Source: a virus
Length of the DNA: 39,477 nt
IMG/VR virus record: IMGVR_UViG_3300031669_000093
Coordinates: 1-39,477 of that record
Direction: 5' to 3' (one strand)
Shown here: piece after piece, positions 6,489 through 16,168 of the stretch
Position numbering within the stretch: position 1 is the first letter of the stretch
Layout: each line of letters opens with the position of its first letter
Notes under the pieces: generated by a model
Databases searched by the model: none
What the model was told of the DNA's origin: nothing
The model's input: the letters and a program-made list of their open reading frames with translations, nothing else
Made by a program: the position numbers and the translations under genes

Positions 6489-9400
6489 TTATTTCTCCAA
6501 TTCCTTTAAAATATCTCGTAATTCATCCTGAAACTTCTTTACCCTATTGTCCAATTCCTTCTCTGATTTCGCAGGTTTTTCTCTACTAGTTCTAAGAAAC
6601 GTGCTTTTTAATCGCAGGATTTGATACTGTACCCGCTTCTCTGCGGGAGAACGTGTGTAAGGAAGTACAAACCATTTTAATACTTCCCCTGCGAATTTAC
6701 CGAGGTCTTTCTTTAAAGCACGTTGTGCCTCTCTCCGCTTCGCACCTGGCCCAGTAAGTTGTTCTGTGTAACGAAGGATACGCTGTATAGAATAGACGGT
6801 TCTGTCCTTTGCTATTTTATCCCAACTATCAAAGCTGTTAGAAATAGGTTCAAAGTCAGTGCCTTTATTACTCCACTGCTCTATAGCTAACTGCCACATA
6901 GGATGCAAGTCCCATTTAGCCGAATTAATAGTCTGGTCTATGTCGCCATCTTTAATGGATGTCCACATATTTGAAGCCCTATGATACATTCGTTGAATTA
7001 CGTTATCAGGAGAAGCTGTATGAATTACTAATTCTTTCTTCTCTCCCTCATCCGTAACGATTGATTTAGAATACCGTAACCCAAACCTATCTGTTTTAAA
7101 TCCCAATGCCCTAAAAAAGAAATGTCGTATTGCCATGCCACTTACTAATCCTAATAGAGCTTTAGCCATGTATTTTTCTCTTGGGTTTATTGGCTGTCCA
7201 GCCTTTCCTTTGGCCGCTCTTATTAATAATTTACCTGCGGATGTTACCATTTCTGTTTGTGCTGCTGTCATAGCTATTTTGAATGAGGGAGTAAAAATAA
7301 TTGGATTTACCCACTTCCTTGTTCTAGTGGGAATCCCAGCATAATCTGCATGGTCGGTTGCTGTTAATTGCGCTGCTTCTTTAGGTGATAACCCCTCGTT
7401 TAAATAATGATGATATGTTATCATCCGTATGAAATGGTCACCTGTCCATGCCGCAGTCCAGGATGCTCGCATAAGGGGAACTGGAAAAAGTGCTTTTTTT
7501 GCAATTGTTTTTAATATAGGATTCTTAGCAATCCAGTCTTTTGCTTCTGACATATGATTCTTATAGCTGGGGGTAAATGGTGTTGAAAATCCGCCCCAAT
7601 AGTGCATATCCCAATAAGCCTGGTCTTTTTGAAACATAGATTTAAATGCTTTTTGTATAAATACAGGAGTCTTTCTACTCCGCACAGAACCAGCCCACCA
7701 TGCTTGATAAACGTCATACATAGGTAAAAATATAGGATTATAAAACTGTAACATTTTAACCGTGCCGAGAACCGCACCTAATTGTGGTGGTAAAAACTTC
7801 ATCTTAATTAAATTATTCTCAAAATAATGAGCTAATACTGGATGAACTTTCTTGCCCCGTATAGTTGGAAATTCCTTAAAGGATAAAAACTGCCATTCAG
7901 GAGGTGCTTTTTCAGGGTCTTTTATTAAACCTTCTCGTTTAGCTGGATTGAATATTTCAGCCAAAGCAAGTTTTCTTCCTACCTGATGAGCATAAGAAGC
8001 CATAACGATAGCTGCATCTGTATCTTCTGGTTTGATTATCTTTTTACCCGTCAACCAACCAGCAAGTTCTTCAATGCTCTTGGTTTTTCGTTCATGGAAG
8101 AACTGTGTAATAATACTAGGAACATCCCTGCCTGTTTCCCTCTCGCTTTCAAACCACGATTCAAGCCAGAACTTTGGGATACCAACATATTGAATCTTCT
8201 TACTAGTAAGGAATTTTATAATTTCTAAATTATCTTTTATTTGAGCCTTCATGGTATCCCGTCTAGCAGAATCTAATTTTGGTCGTTTTAAAGAATTAGT
8301 TAAATGTGAGTTCTCTTCTCTTAAAGAAGCTATCATGCTTCCAGGCCATTCGGCTGGGATGCCAGCCTCTTTAAGTTTAGCCTGGTAATCATTATAAAAA
8401 TTTCTCACCTCACGATAAGCCACGCTCATCTCTTTTTTATAAGTTCCACGTTCAAGCTCTCGTTTAAATATTCCAGGACGTTCTGCCATCCAGGTTAAAT
8501 TCTGACGTGCCTTCCCATCGGGCATGGCTTTTATTACTTTTTTAATTTTTATCTTACTTTGTTCCCACTCATATTCCTGTATCCCAGAAAACCGCTTAAA
8601 TGCTAATCCAGTATCAGGTGCACCTATCCGTTTAAACTGAGGTTCTACTAGTAAAACATCAACTACTTTCCTGGCTAATTTAGTTGCCTTTGTTGTTTCA
8701 CCAAGCTGTTTAATTGTTTGTTGACTAATAGGTATTCCTGCATATTTTAATTCTATATCTTTGGTTTCTGTTTCTACTTCCTTATTAACATCTACTACTG
8801 GTTCTACACCTTTCTCCATCTGTTTTTCTATTTCAATAGGGGGTGTTACTTTTTTTACTATTGGTTTTATAGGGATTGGTTTCTCTACTTCTTTTATTAC
8901 TTCCTCTAAAACTGGTTTTGCACCACCAGCCTGTTTAAGTTGTTCTTTACTTATGTCAGGAAAGAATTTTTTCATAACATATTTAGCATTTCTCTCCCCA
9001 AGTTTAGCCTCTATTTTAGGATAATTACTGATGAATTCTTTCATACTTATTTTCTTACTGCCACCAGTTAATCCTAACACCGCAAACGTCAACCCCCCAG
9101 CAGTTCGTTCTTCTATGCCACCAGGTGTAGTAGCAGCACCTACAGTAAACCATGCGGGTAGTCTAGTGCCAGTTGGAAGTTTACCCAGCCCACCTATAAT
9201 ACCGTGCATTAATGCACCCTTTAAGCCACCAACGGCAGCACCTTTTGCACCACCCTCAACTGCACCACCTAAAGCACCATGAATAGGAAGCCCAAATTTA
9301 CCAAGAGTCATTATTTCAGGTATGACTTCTGCCGCACTACCAAGCCCAGCCATAACCTCACCAGGCAATCCTTTTGCACCCTTCTTTCTCCAATATTCAG

Positions 9401-9803
9401 CCCACTTGCCTCGCTTTTCCTGCATCTGTTCAAATATATTTTGTTTAGAAGGTTTGCCAATCAAGCGGAATTCTTCTACTGACTTTGGTATCCCTAATTT
9501 CTTTACCATATATTTACGGGTTTTTTCTAACTTTCCACCAAGCTCTGAAATACCACCAGAGATTCCCCCAGCAGCCCTTTCTAATAGAGAAGTATATGGA
9601 TATAATCCTTTGGGGATACCACCATACGTTTGTGTGGCTTCTACCCCAGCTATCCGAGCTTGAGTATAAGGGTCTGGTTTTTCATATTTTAATTCATCAG
9701 TCCCAGCCTGACTTATTTGATTCTGTACGAAGTCGTGAAAAGACGCACCAGTGGTGGTCTGTTTTTTCTGCTCTTCTACAAAATCACTAAATGATTGTGG
9801 CAT
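6489..9803 (-). CDS. very large virion protein, candidate DNA-ejection protein
   Basis: 1104 aa, the longest gene here. The N-terminus has a repeated SFxDFVxxQ motif (residues ~4-12 and ~21-29). A Gly/Ala-rich amphipathic stretch (GALGGAVEGGAKGAAVGG, about residues 180-200) could insert in membranes. Several hundred helical residues follow, including 'YAGIPTRTRKWVNPIIFTPSFK', then a basic C-terminus. It lies at the end of the virion genes, after the tail proteins, as the large ejection proteins of short-tailed phages do. Role inferred from size, composition and position; no enzymatic motif was identified. The ATG abuts the preceding TAA. Confidence 0.6.
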   Translation of the reverse strand: MPQSFSDFVEEQKKQTTTGASFHDFVQNQISQAGTDELKYEKPDPYTQARIAGVEATQTYGGIPKGLYPYTSLLERAAGGISGGISELGGKLEKTRKYMVKKLGIPKSVEEFRLIGKPSKQNIFEQMQEKRGKWAEYWRKKGAKGLPGEVMAGLGSAAEVIPEIMTLGKFGLPIHGALGGAVEGGAKGAAVGGLKGALMHGIIGGLGKLPTGTRLPAWFTVGAATTPGGIEERTAGGLTFAVLGLTGGSKKISMKEFISNYPKIEAKLGERNAKYVMKKFFPDISKEQLKQAGGAKPVLEEVIKEVEKPIPIKPIVKKVTPPIEIEKQMEKGVEPVVDVNKEVETETKDIELKYAGIPISQQTIKQLGETTKATKLARKVVDVLLVEPQFKRIGAPDTGLAFKRFSGIQEYEWEQSKIKIKKVIKAMPDGKARQNLTWMAERPGIFKRELERGTYKKEMSVAYREVRNFYNDYQAKLKEAGIPAEWPGSMIASLREENSHLTNSLKRPKLDSARRDTMKAQIKDNLEIIKFLTSKKIQYVGIPKFWLESWFESERETGRDVPSIITQFFHERKTKSIEELAGWLTGKKIIKPEDTDAAIVMASYAHQVGRKLALAEIFNPAKREGLIKDPEKAPPEWQFLSFKEFPTIRGKKVHPVLAHYFENNLIKMKFLPPQLGAVLGTVKMLQFYNPIFLPMYDVYQAWWAGSVRSRKTPVFIQKAFKSMFQKDQAYWDMHYWGGFSTPFTPSYKNHMSEAKDWIAKNPILKTIAKKALFPVPLMRASWTAAWTGDHFIRMITYHHYLNEGLSPKEAAQLTATDHADYAGIPTRTRKWVNPIIFTPSFKIAMTAAQTEMVTSAGKLLIRAAKGKAGQPINPREKYMAKALLGLVSGMAIRHFFFRALGFKTDRFGLRYSKSIVTDEGEKKELVIHTASPDNVIQRMYHRASNMWTSIKDGDIDQTINSAKWDLHPMWQLAIEQWSNKGTDFEPISNSFDSWDKIAKDRTVYSIQRILRYTEQLTGPGAKRREAQRALKKDLGKFAGEVLKWFVLPYTRSPAEKRVQYQILRLKSTFLRTSREKPAKSEKELDNRVKKFQDELRDILKELEK

Positions 9804-10742
9804 TTATTTTTTAATTGTTTTACCTTGTTCCTGTATCCATTTTAAATACCAGGCTAAAATCTGTTCTTCTGGGATTCCCTGTTTTTTTGCTAATTCTAAT
9901 TCAGCCTTTAATTCATCTGGTAGTTGTTTATATAAATCTTCTTCTTTTTGTGGTTTTATTGGGGTGGGTTTTTCTAGCCCTAATTCTTTTTCAGCACCTT
10001 TGGTATATGCCCTAAAAAATGCACCGCTTTTTATACCATCTGTATTACCTGCCATCTTAATCATTGTTTCTCTAAATTTACTAGCAGGATTTCCTAAAGC
10101 CGTATTTGATTGTATGGGTTCTAATACGGTTAATGCCTGTGCAATATTTGGTAATGCTTTCTGGGCTTCAAGAATCACGGGGTCTTTACTTCCTTTTATC
10201 ACCATCCTATCTATTGCTGATGTTGGAGTTACTATCCTTTGTAACCGTGCTTGTTCTTTCTGTAATTTAGTAATTACCTTATTTATTGCAGTATTTTGTG
10301 CCCTAGCTCTGGTTGTTTTTTCTTTAGCTAATCTATCCGTTTCTTTATAAATATCTTCGGCACTTCCTTTTGGTGGTCTACCTAATACAGCTTGCTGTAA
10401 TGCATCTTCTTCGGACATTCCAGACTGTAGAAGCATCTGATATTTTTCTTGAGCCGCAGTTATTTTTTCTGGAGTCGGCATTTCTAAATTTTTAATTTGA
10501 GCCGCATAATAATCTGCTCTAGCTTTAGTCTCCATCTCTTTTCGTTCCTGCTCCCTTGTCCATTGTTCTTTTTGTAATGCCTGTGCTCGTTCTGTTTCTT
10601 TTTTAGCTTGTGCCTGCTGAAAATAACCAGTCAAACTAGAACCTACTCCAGCAGCAATATTAGGTTTTGGAGAGAACGGATTATAGAATGGGTTTTGTTG
10701 ACCTTGTTGCATAAGATAAGGTAACGGATTTATTACTGCCAT
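9804..10742 (-). CDS. virion-associated helical protein, possible internal/ejection protein
   Basis: 312 aa. The N-terminus is Pro/Asn/Gln-rich (MAVINPLPYLMQQGQQNPFYNP) with a Gly/Ser linker. A long, charged, Gln/Lys/Glu-rich helix follows (about residues 40-180), and the end is acidic then basic. It sits between a Pro-rich virion protein and the 1104-aa protein, directly adjoining the latter. Composition and position fit one of the two or three co-ejected proteins of short-tailed phages. No homologue recognised. Confidence 0.5.
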   Translation of the reverse strand: MAVINPLPYLMQQGQQNPFYNPFSPKPNIAAGVGSSLTGYFQQAQAKKETERAQALQKEQWTREQERKEMETKARADYYAAQIKNLEMPTPEKITAAQEKYQMLLQSGMSEEDALQQAVLGRPPKGSAEDIYKETDRLAKEKTTRARAQNTAINKVITKLQKEQARLQRIVTPTSAIDRMVIKGSKDPVILEAQKALPNIAQALTVLEPIQSNTALGNPASKFRETMIKMAGNTDGIKSGAFFRAYTKGAEKELGLEKPTPIKPQKEEDLYKQLPDELKAELELAKKQGIPEEQILAWYLKWIQEQGKTIKK

Positions 10743-10754
10743 TTTATTTTCTCC

Positions 10755-11672
10755 TTAAAATGCACCTATAAGTGCGGGTAATAATTGACCCAATAAACCT
10801 AACCATTGCGACCCTCCACCTTGTTGATACATCTCTGGTGAATAGCCACCTGGTTGTGTCGCACCCAGGAGCATTTGTAGCCACGGATTATTCTCTGGTG
10901 CTGTTCTCAAAAATTCCTGCATAAGTGAAGAAATCTCTGTCTGCCCCATCCCCTGCATTTGTGTAGACATATTCATCATTTGCTGTGAAACATCTAATGG
11001 TAACTGGCTGTATAACGAACCCAGCCCCATTAGCCCTTGAGCACCCCCCATTTGCCTGCCACGTGCCGCTTCTTGCGACTCTAACCACTTACCCGCTATA
11101 TCTGCACCATACGTCTGTGCTAGCCTATTAGCCTGCTCAGTGATGTTTCTCTGTAATGGTGTAGACCAACGTGTTCCCGCTAATCCTGCCTGTTCTGATG
11201 CTTGTTTAGCCCAATCTGACATCTGTGTCTGTAACATAGGTAATTGAGCTTTTGCATAAGCATTAATATCTACGGGCATTCCTGTTTCTGTCATGTCTGC
11301 TAAAGTCATCCCAGCTAATCCCCATTCAGGAGGGAAGTTAAAATAATCCATTAGAGGCATAGTGTAATCTTCACCTGTTAATCCTGTAGGTGGATATTCG
11401 GCTGTAGTCCCATAAGGGCTTGCGTAAGGTGATGTGGATGGTGTTGGTGTAGGTGTTGGCGTGGGGGATGGTGGAGTAGGTTCTGGTTCAGGCTCGGGTG
11501 GTGGGGTAGGTGGATTAGTCCAATCTATTACTGGAAAATCTGGGAGTTGGGGTTTAGGTCCTGTCCATTGACCTCCTGGTATTTGTTGTTGAAACCATTC
11601 ATTTGGGTCTGCCCGTGTACGTGGGTCATAATAACCTGACCAATCGAGGTCATCTATATTTCGTTGTGCCAT
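10755..11672 (-). CDS. Pro-rich virion protein
   Basis: 305 aa. Residues ~50-85 are a low-complexity Pro/Glu then Thr/Pro run (PEPEPEPTPP and PTPTPTPTP), a flexible linker. The remainder is rich in Gln, Met, Gly and Leu with repeated QMxGxxQ-type segments (MMNMSTQMQGMGQTE; GAQGLMGLGSLYSQL) and ends in a hydrophobic helix (LLGQLLPALIGAF). The ATG follows GGAGAAATAAG. It probably belongs to the group of internal or tail-tip proteins encoded here; no specific function can be read. Confidence 0.5.
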   Translation of the reverse strand: MAQRNIDDLDWSGYYDPRTRADPNEWFQQQIPGGQWTGPKPQLPDFPVIDWTNPPTPPPEPEPEPTPPSPTPTPTPTPSTSPYASPYGTTAEYPPTGLTGEDYTMPLMDYFNFPPEWGLAGMTLADMTETGMPVDINAYAKAQLPMLQTQMSDWAKQASEQAGLAGTRWSTPLQRNITEQANRLAQTYGADIAGKWLESQEAARGRQMGGAQGLMGLGSLYSQLPLDVSQQMMNMSTQMQGMGQTEISSLMQEFLRTAPENNPWLQMLLGATQPGGYSPEMYQQGGGSQWLGLLGQLLPALIGAF

Positions 11673-11833
11673 CTTATTTCTCCTAATGCTTTAAAGTTCT
11701 TTTGACTCTCCAAAAATTCCGATTCAGGTTGACTGCTATGTATTTTTACAAATCTGGTTAAATCTGTTTGAGTCCAGTTCTTCGGTGCGATGTTTATAAA
11801 TTTTGAATAAGCCTCGCTAAATCCATTCTTCAT
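11654..11833 (-). CDS. hypothetical protein, 59 aa, overlapping both neighbours
   Basis: Begins at the ATG of an ATGA overlap with the preceding gene and ends at TAG inside the start of the next, overlapping it by 19 bases. The product reads MKNGFSEAYSKFINIAPKNW and continues with a charged helix ending GEIRWHNEI. The ribosome binding site of the following gene (GGAGAAATAAG) lies inside its last codons. The tight overlap on both sides supports a real gene. Function unknown. Confidence 0.6.
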   Translation of the reverse strand: MKNGFSEAYSKFINIAPKNWTQTDLTRFVKIHSSQPESEFLESQKNFKALGEIRWHNEI

Positions 11834-12270
11834 CTTCTTCCACCCATTATATTTGCCCTATAAATATCCCACGGACTCATTGGTGCTGCCAGAGCACCCA
11901 CATCTGGCGGTGCTGGAGCAGGTGCTGCCTGTGCCGATATACCTGGTGCTGCTTGAGCTGATGCTTGAGACGTAGCCGTCATTCTTGCAGGTGGGCCAGA
12001 GTGAGGAGGGGCAGCAGTTGGAAGTCCATAAGCACCAGCCGTTCCAAACCCTCTCTGTGTATAAGGCATTCCCAGAAAATAACTCATAGGTATATTCATT
12101 GCCTGATATGCACTTGTTGGCATAGGTGATGTTATCGGCATATTCTGTGGTAATTTAGTTGCTCCTAATCCTTGCCTTGCCTGAATATTTGTTAATAATT
12201 TCTCTCGCATTTCACGTTCAAAAGGAGACTGTATTGTTTCCCACAGCATTTTATCATTTTCCATACACAT
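11830..12270 (-). CDS. Pro/Ala/Met-rich virion protein
   Basis: 146 aa. The first ATG follows GGAGGATAAAAA; a second ATG two codons on is less well spaced. The N-terminal third is helical (ETIQSPFEREMREKLLTNIQ). The rest is low-complexity Pro/Ala/Met/Ser (QASAQAAPGISAQAAPAPAP), ending MSPWDIYRANIMGGRR. This looks like a disordered virion or assembly protein. Function unknown. Confidence 0.5.
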   Translation of the reverse strand: MCMENDKMLWETIQSPFEREMREKLLTNIQARQGLGATKLPQNMPITSPMPTSAYQAMNIPMSYFLGMPYTQRGFGTAGAYGLPTAAPPHSGPPARMTATSQASAQAAPGISAQAAPAPAPPDVGALAAPMSPWDIYRANIMGGRR

Positions 12271-12273
12271 TTT

Positions 12274-12747
12274 TTATCCTCCACGTATCTTTCTAAGAAG
12301 ATACATAGTCGTTAATTTTTTATCATCTATCATAAACCCAAATCTTTGAGTTCCCTCTACTTTAAACCCGAATATCTCTGAGAATTTAACCATTGTTTCA
12401 TCGGGTGAATCAGTCTCTATTCGCTTGAGTCTATAATACTTCATAAACTCATTGACTAAACTTCTTCCTTCTTTTGCTAATCCAAGACCCCAGATTGATT
12501 TATCCCAGAGCTTAAGAGCCAAGCCACATTTATATCCAGGCACAATATTCGTAAACCCCAAAAGTCCACTAAAGTTTCCTATTTCATAAAACACACTCTG
12601 TGAACTAAAAAACCAATATAACATCATCTGTTGGACTGTCATAGAAGTGCGATATTCTTTACTTATATAGAGAGGTTCAGTCATAAGTTTATTGTAAAAA
12701 AATTCCAGCTTCTTCTCATCTGGAACAAAAGGTCTTATAAATTTCAT
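12274..12747 (-). CDS. GNAT-like acyltransferase-fold protein
   Basis: 157 aa from the ATG in the TAATG overlap, with AGGTGG upstream; a GTG four codons earlier at 12759 is possible. The central strand pattern (FSGLLGFTNIVPGYKCGLALKLWD), then 'LGLAKEGRSLVNEFMKYYRLKRIETDSPDE', then 'FSEIFGFKVEGTQRFGF' matches the strand-helix-strand order of GNAT acetyltransferases: helix after the acyl-CoA loop, then the 'xxxGFxxEG' strand. The acyl-CoA loop is not canonical, so activity is uncertain. GNAT-like proteins near podovirus tail genes are common. Confidence 0.55.
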   Translation of the reverse strand: MKFIRPFVPDEKKLEFFYNKLMTEPLYISKEYRTSMTVQQMMLYWFFSSQSVFYEIGNFSGLLGFTNIVPGYKCGLALKLWDKSIWGLGLAKEGRSLVNEFMKYYRLKRIETDSPDETMVKFSEIFGFKVEGTQRFGFMIDDKKLTTMYLLRKIRGG

Positions 12748-13166
12748 TATCCTTGCCACCTAACACCTGGCCGCCAAAATTCTGAAGCCTTAGGAAAGAT
12801 TCTAAAAGCCAAATCTATGTGACAAAATTTCTCATATATCCCCATTCTTAAATCTGGAAACATATCCTCTACTATTGTCATAAACCGTTCTGATTCTGCC
12901 CAACTACCTGTAGTGCAATCAAGAGCACAGCCAAACATGTGAGCACTTAAATAACTTCCGCCAATTTCCTTATTGTGTTCTGGACACCTGTACCCAGTAA
13001 CCTTCATGGGCTTTCCAAACTCACTTCTTATTATTTCAAATGCGTCAAATATTTCAAGGAAAATTTCATTAGGACTATCAATATCAAAGGAAGGCGGTAA
13101 TTTAGTGCAACAGTTGCAGGAATATTCTTGTAAGCTGATGTGCGGAGAGACGTATAATTTATTCAT
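12747..13166 (-). CDS. endolysin, M15-family D-Ala-D-Ala-type peptidase
   Basis: 139 aa. Zinc-peptidase motifs of the M15A group are intact: His76 and Asp83 in SAHMFGCALD, and His116 in CHID. The N-terminus 'SPHISLQEYSCNCC' is the usual family opening, and 'VTGYRCPEHNKEIGG' is the conserved substrate-binding region. It should cleave peptidoglycan peptide bridges during lysis, or during entry if virion-bound. It lies between the beta-helix fibre and the GNAT-like gene, away from the holin-like gene at 6305. Confidence 0.88.
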   Translation of the reverse strand: MNKLYVSPHISLQEYSCNCCTKLPPSFDIDSPNEIFLEIFDAFEIIRSEFGKPMKVTGYRCPEHNKEIGGSYLSAHMFGCALDCTTGSWAESERFMTIVEDMFPDLRMGIYEKFCHIDLAFRIFPKASEFWRPGVRWQG

Positions 13167-13171
13167 TTTGT

Positions 13172-14716
13172 TTACGTATTATGGGCGATTTCTTCAACCG
13201 TTGCTGCTGATGTGTAAGGTGTCGGGCATTCGGAAAGATGATTACCAATAAGAGAAAGAAGACTTGCATCATTTGTTATTGAAACACCTGTAACACCAGC
13301 CTGGTCAGAAAATATTTTATTATTATTAATAAAGTTTTTATCTGCCGCACTCCAAATAACTGCTTCGTCAGGAACGATTCCAGGTAAATGAAATTCGCAG
13401 TTATCAATAGTAAGACGCTCTACGGTTGAGTAGGTAATTTTAATAAGTGCCTCTACGGTTGCAGCCACATCAGGGTCAGTTGTCGTTTGAAAAAAACGAC
13501 AACCATCAAGTTTTAAATTCATCCAATTAAGGTCACGATTAGCAATGCAATGAATATTACCATTGCTATATATATCACAATCTCGGAGCACGATATTACC
13601 ATTTGCCACGCCACAACTACCAACAACGGTAGAATTCTCAAAATAGATTTCATCACCCAAATGGACATCAATAGGATTATTTGACCGATGAGAGGTTAAA
13701 TAACTGTTTGTTATTCTAGCGAAACGTACAGGAAGCGTTCCCCCAAAAGTAATTGCATGTTGGACTTTTTCAACATGAGCTTCATTGACAATAATATCCG
13801 TAGTAGCGTCATAAGCTTGGATACCATAACCATAACTCCAACCACTAAGATTCCAAAGAGTTTCAGATACCATAGATTTATTAACCCTGATATTATAAGA
13901 TGTTTGAAACGTCATCCCAGTTGCACAGGTTCTAGTACATTTAATTTCGTCTATAATTGAATCCTTAATATAGGAAAAACGAAGTCCATTTACATTCTTA
14001 TTGGCGGCTATAGGATTACCCAGAATTTGAAAACCCTGTAACTTTATCCCAGATTTTGTATTTATTTTAGAGGCTTTTGCACCGTTAGCGGTAGTGTAGT
14101 CATCTTGTAGTCTACCACACAAAGTAACTGTTACGGTAGATACAGACAGGACTCGAACTATTTCAGCCTTATAGGCATTTGTAGGATGATTAGAATAACT
14201 ATCAGTGGACTGTAAAAGTAAAAGGTCATTCTCTACCCACGTAGGAGCTGAAGCCATCGTAAGGGTTATCTCTCCTTTACTCGCATTTGCATTTAAATCT
14301 ATAGAAGTTCCTAGAGACCCTGTTGCTTTCAATATATCATCAGTAACGGTTTTCCCGTAAATAATACTTGAGTCCATACCAGCACCAAGTAATGTAGTAT
14401 TACTTTTTAAGCTCAAGACACTTGATGTCAAATATGTTCCAGGTGGCAAATACACAGTTCCACCAGAACTAGGAACAGCAGTTAGTGCCGCTTGAATTGC
14501 AGTGGTATTATCATATGAAGAATCCCAGGGCTTTGCTCCATATTCTAATACATTCACAAAAGGTTTGTTAATTAAATTTGCCCATTTGATTTTCTTACTT
14601 AACTGCATAGCTGAATCATCCTGTAGTGATGCACGGAGTCTGCATAGATATTCCTTTACTGATGCAATATCAGTTACATCATGTGGATAAGGAAGATTAA
14701 CTACATATTCTGACAT
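13172..14716 (-). CDS. pectate-lyase-like tail fibre/spike
   Basis: 514 aa. After a short N-terminal helix the sequence reads 'VLEYGAKPWDSSYDNTTAIQAALTAVPSSGGTVYLPPGTYL', the classic start of a pectate-lyase-3 type right-handed beta-helix (residues ~55-100). Many short beta coils with Asn/Gly/Thr follow. Such proteins are tailspikes that bind or degrade surface polysaccharide. Catalytic residues cannot be assigned from the sequence alone. It directly adjoins the FN3 protein gene upstream. Confidence 0.75.
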   Translation of the reverse strand: MSEYVVNLPYPHDVTDIASVKEYLCRLRASLQDDSAMQLSKKIKWANLINKPFVNVLEYGAKPWDSSYDNTTAIQAALTAVPSSGGTVYLPPGTYLTSSVLSLKSNTTLLGAGMDSSIIYGKTVTDDILKATGSLGTSIDLNANASKGEITLTMASAPTWVENDLLLLQSTDSYSNHPTNAYKAEIVRVLSVSTVTVTLCGRLQDDYTTANGAKASKINTKSGIKLQGFQILGNPIAANKNVNGLRFSYIKDSIIDEIKCTRTCATGMTFQTSYNIRVNKSMVSETLWNLSGWSYGYGIQAYDATTDIIVNEAHVEKVQHAITFGGTLPVRFARITNSYLTSHRSNNPIDVHLGDEIYFENSTVVGSCGVANGNIVLRDCDIYSNGNIHCIANRDLNWMNLKLDGCRFFQTTTDPDVAATVEALIKITYSTVERLTIDNCEFHLPGIVPDEAVIWSAADKNFINNNKIFSDQAGVTGVSITNDASLLSLIGNHLSECPTPYTSAATVEEIAHNT

Positions 14717-16168
14717 TTAATTTATCTCAAAGAAGTCGCCGCCTATCGTATAAAGGGCTTTTAATGCTGTCCATTGAAAAGTTTTGGTATCACTATCATT
14801 CTGGATTTTAAACTGAAAAATATTACCAGTAACTATAAAATAATATAAGGCAGTTTTTTCTTTATCATCAGCAGTCCCAAAAGTTTTTGTCTGTGTTTCC
14901 CAAGTAACTCCACCATTAGTGCTTATCCCGACTGTTACTGGCACATCCGTTTCAATATCCTTATACCATAACTGCATTCCATAAACCGTTTTAAATTTAC
15001 CTAAACACGTAATATCTTCATCTGCAAAATCGGTCTGCTTACTCAACCAATAAGAATTAATTTTTTGTCCAGCATCCGATTTATAATCCTTGTTTTCAGC
15101 AAATACCTTACCATTGTATGAACCGAGATAATATTGGTAATCTGATGTAGCACTAGCACCAACCCCAGCATCACCAATAGAAGTTGCAACCGTAATAATA
15201 GATGACTCAGAAAATACCCTTGACCTAGAATAAGCAATAGATGATGATACCGTTATAGAAGATGAACCGGACAGGAGTGCTGAATCTGTAGTAGCATATG
15301 CAGTGTTAGAATATGATGAATTACCAGCACTATTGTAGGCTCGAACTCTATAGTACGTTTTAGTACCACTGTCTAATCCAGTTCTTGGATATGTAGTAAC
15401 ATTTGTCCCAACCGTATCAACTTGAGTCCAATCGCTTGACCCATCTGTACTCTCCTCTATTTTAAAACCAGTTTCGTCTGTTGCATTGTCAGTCCAACTT
15501 AAATTAATTTGACTCGTTGATACACTTGTTGCGGTTAAACCCGAAGGTGCAGTAGGAGTAGTAACTACAGCGTCACCACTAAACTCCAAATCATCCCAGT
15601 ATGTTAAAACTGGATAATTGCCACCGTTACTAGTTGTAAGCCGGATACTATAAACTTGACCAGTACCAATTGTTACATTAGATGCTTTTAATACACCACC
15701 AATATAAAAACTTGCCTTTCCTGTCGATGTGTTAAATGCTATTTTAAGAGCCTTGTAAATACCATATGAAAAAGTTCCGATACTATGCCATGCACCACCA
15801 GCCCAATAAACAATATTATATGCATTATCAAGTCCGATAGCAGTAAGTTCTGTCCCAGCAGAATTTCGTATAGAGAGCCAAGACCAAGCATAGTTGCCGG
15901 ATTGTCCTGCTACCGCCATTTGAATATAACCAGTATATGGGCGATAACCACTATTTAAAGTAAGATTACATCCCCCATGCGTAGTATTTGAATTTGACCA
16001 TAACTTTATGCGTTTGTCAAGACCAGTAGGAATGGCTATTGTTGCTGTGTCGCTACCCGTTGATTCATTAACCCAGGTTCCAGCATGAGTATAACTTCCC
16101 TGCCCGTTAATATTACCAACGGTAAAAGCAGTAAAATGCTCCGTGATAGAATTTGCACCGATAGACAT
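14717..16168 (-). CDS. tail fibre/appendage protein with fibronectin type III domain
   Basis: 483 aa from the ATG in TAATG, with GAGG six bases upstream; an upstream extension lacks a binding site. Three parts are visible. A beta-rich LamG-like N-terminal region (residues ~20-200) contains 'ASFYIGGVLKASNV' and 'YWDDLEFSG'. One FN3 domain (~205-300) shows PSGLTATSVSTSQINLSWTD...YYRVRAYNSAG. A C-terminal beta domain ends FFEIN. FN3 domains in virion proteins aid carbohydrate binding at the cell surface. It lies between the nozzle and the beta-helix spike. Confidence 0.75.
   Translation of the reverse strand: MSIGANSITEHFTAFTVGNINGQGSYTHAGTWVNESTGSDTATIAIPTGLDKRIKLWSNSNTTHGGCNLTLNSGYRPYTGYIQMAVAGQSGNYAWSWLSIRNSAGTELTAIGLDNAYNIVYWAGGAWHSIGTFSYGIYKALKIAFNTSTGKASFYIGGVLKASNVTIGTGQVYSIRLTTSNGGNYPVLTYWDDLEFSGDAVVTTPTAPSGLTATSVSTSQINLSWTDNATDETGFKIEESTDGSSDWTQVDTVGTNVTTYPRTGLDSGTKTYYRVRAYNSAGNSSYSNTAYATTDSALLSGSSSITVSSSIAYSRSRVFSESSIITVATSIGDAGVGASATSDYQYYLGSYNGKVFAENKDYKSDAGQKINSYWLSKQTDFADEDITCLGKFKTVYGMQLWYKDIETDVPVTVGISTNGGVTWETQTKTFGTADDKEKTALYYFIVTGNIFQFKIQNDSDTKTFQWTALKALYTIGGDFFEIN

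Noticed and set aside
8761-9282. Two plus-strand frames of 83-87 aa, Pro/Thr/Ser-rich
   Set aside because: They mirror the Gly/Lys-rich N-terminal part of the 1104-aa protein on the other strand and lack start signals.
9751-10350. 199-aa open frame on the plus strand
   Set aside because: It lies opposite the 312-aa virion gene and the end of the 1104-aa gene, has no ribosome binding site and reads Cys/Ser/Phe-rich, typical of an antisense shadow.
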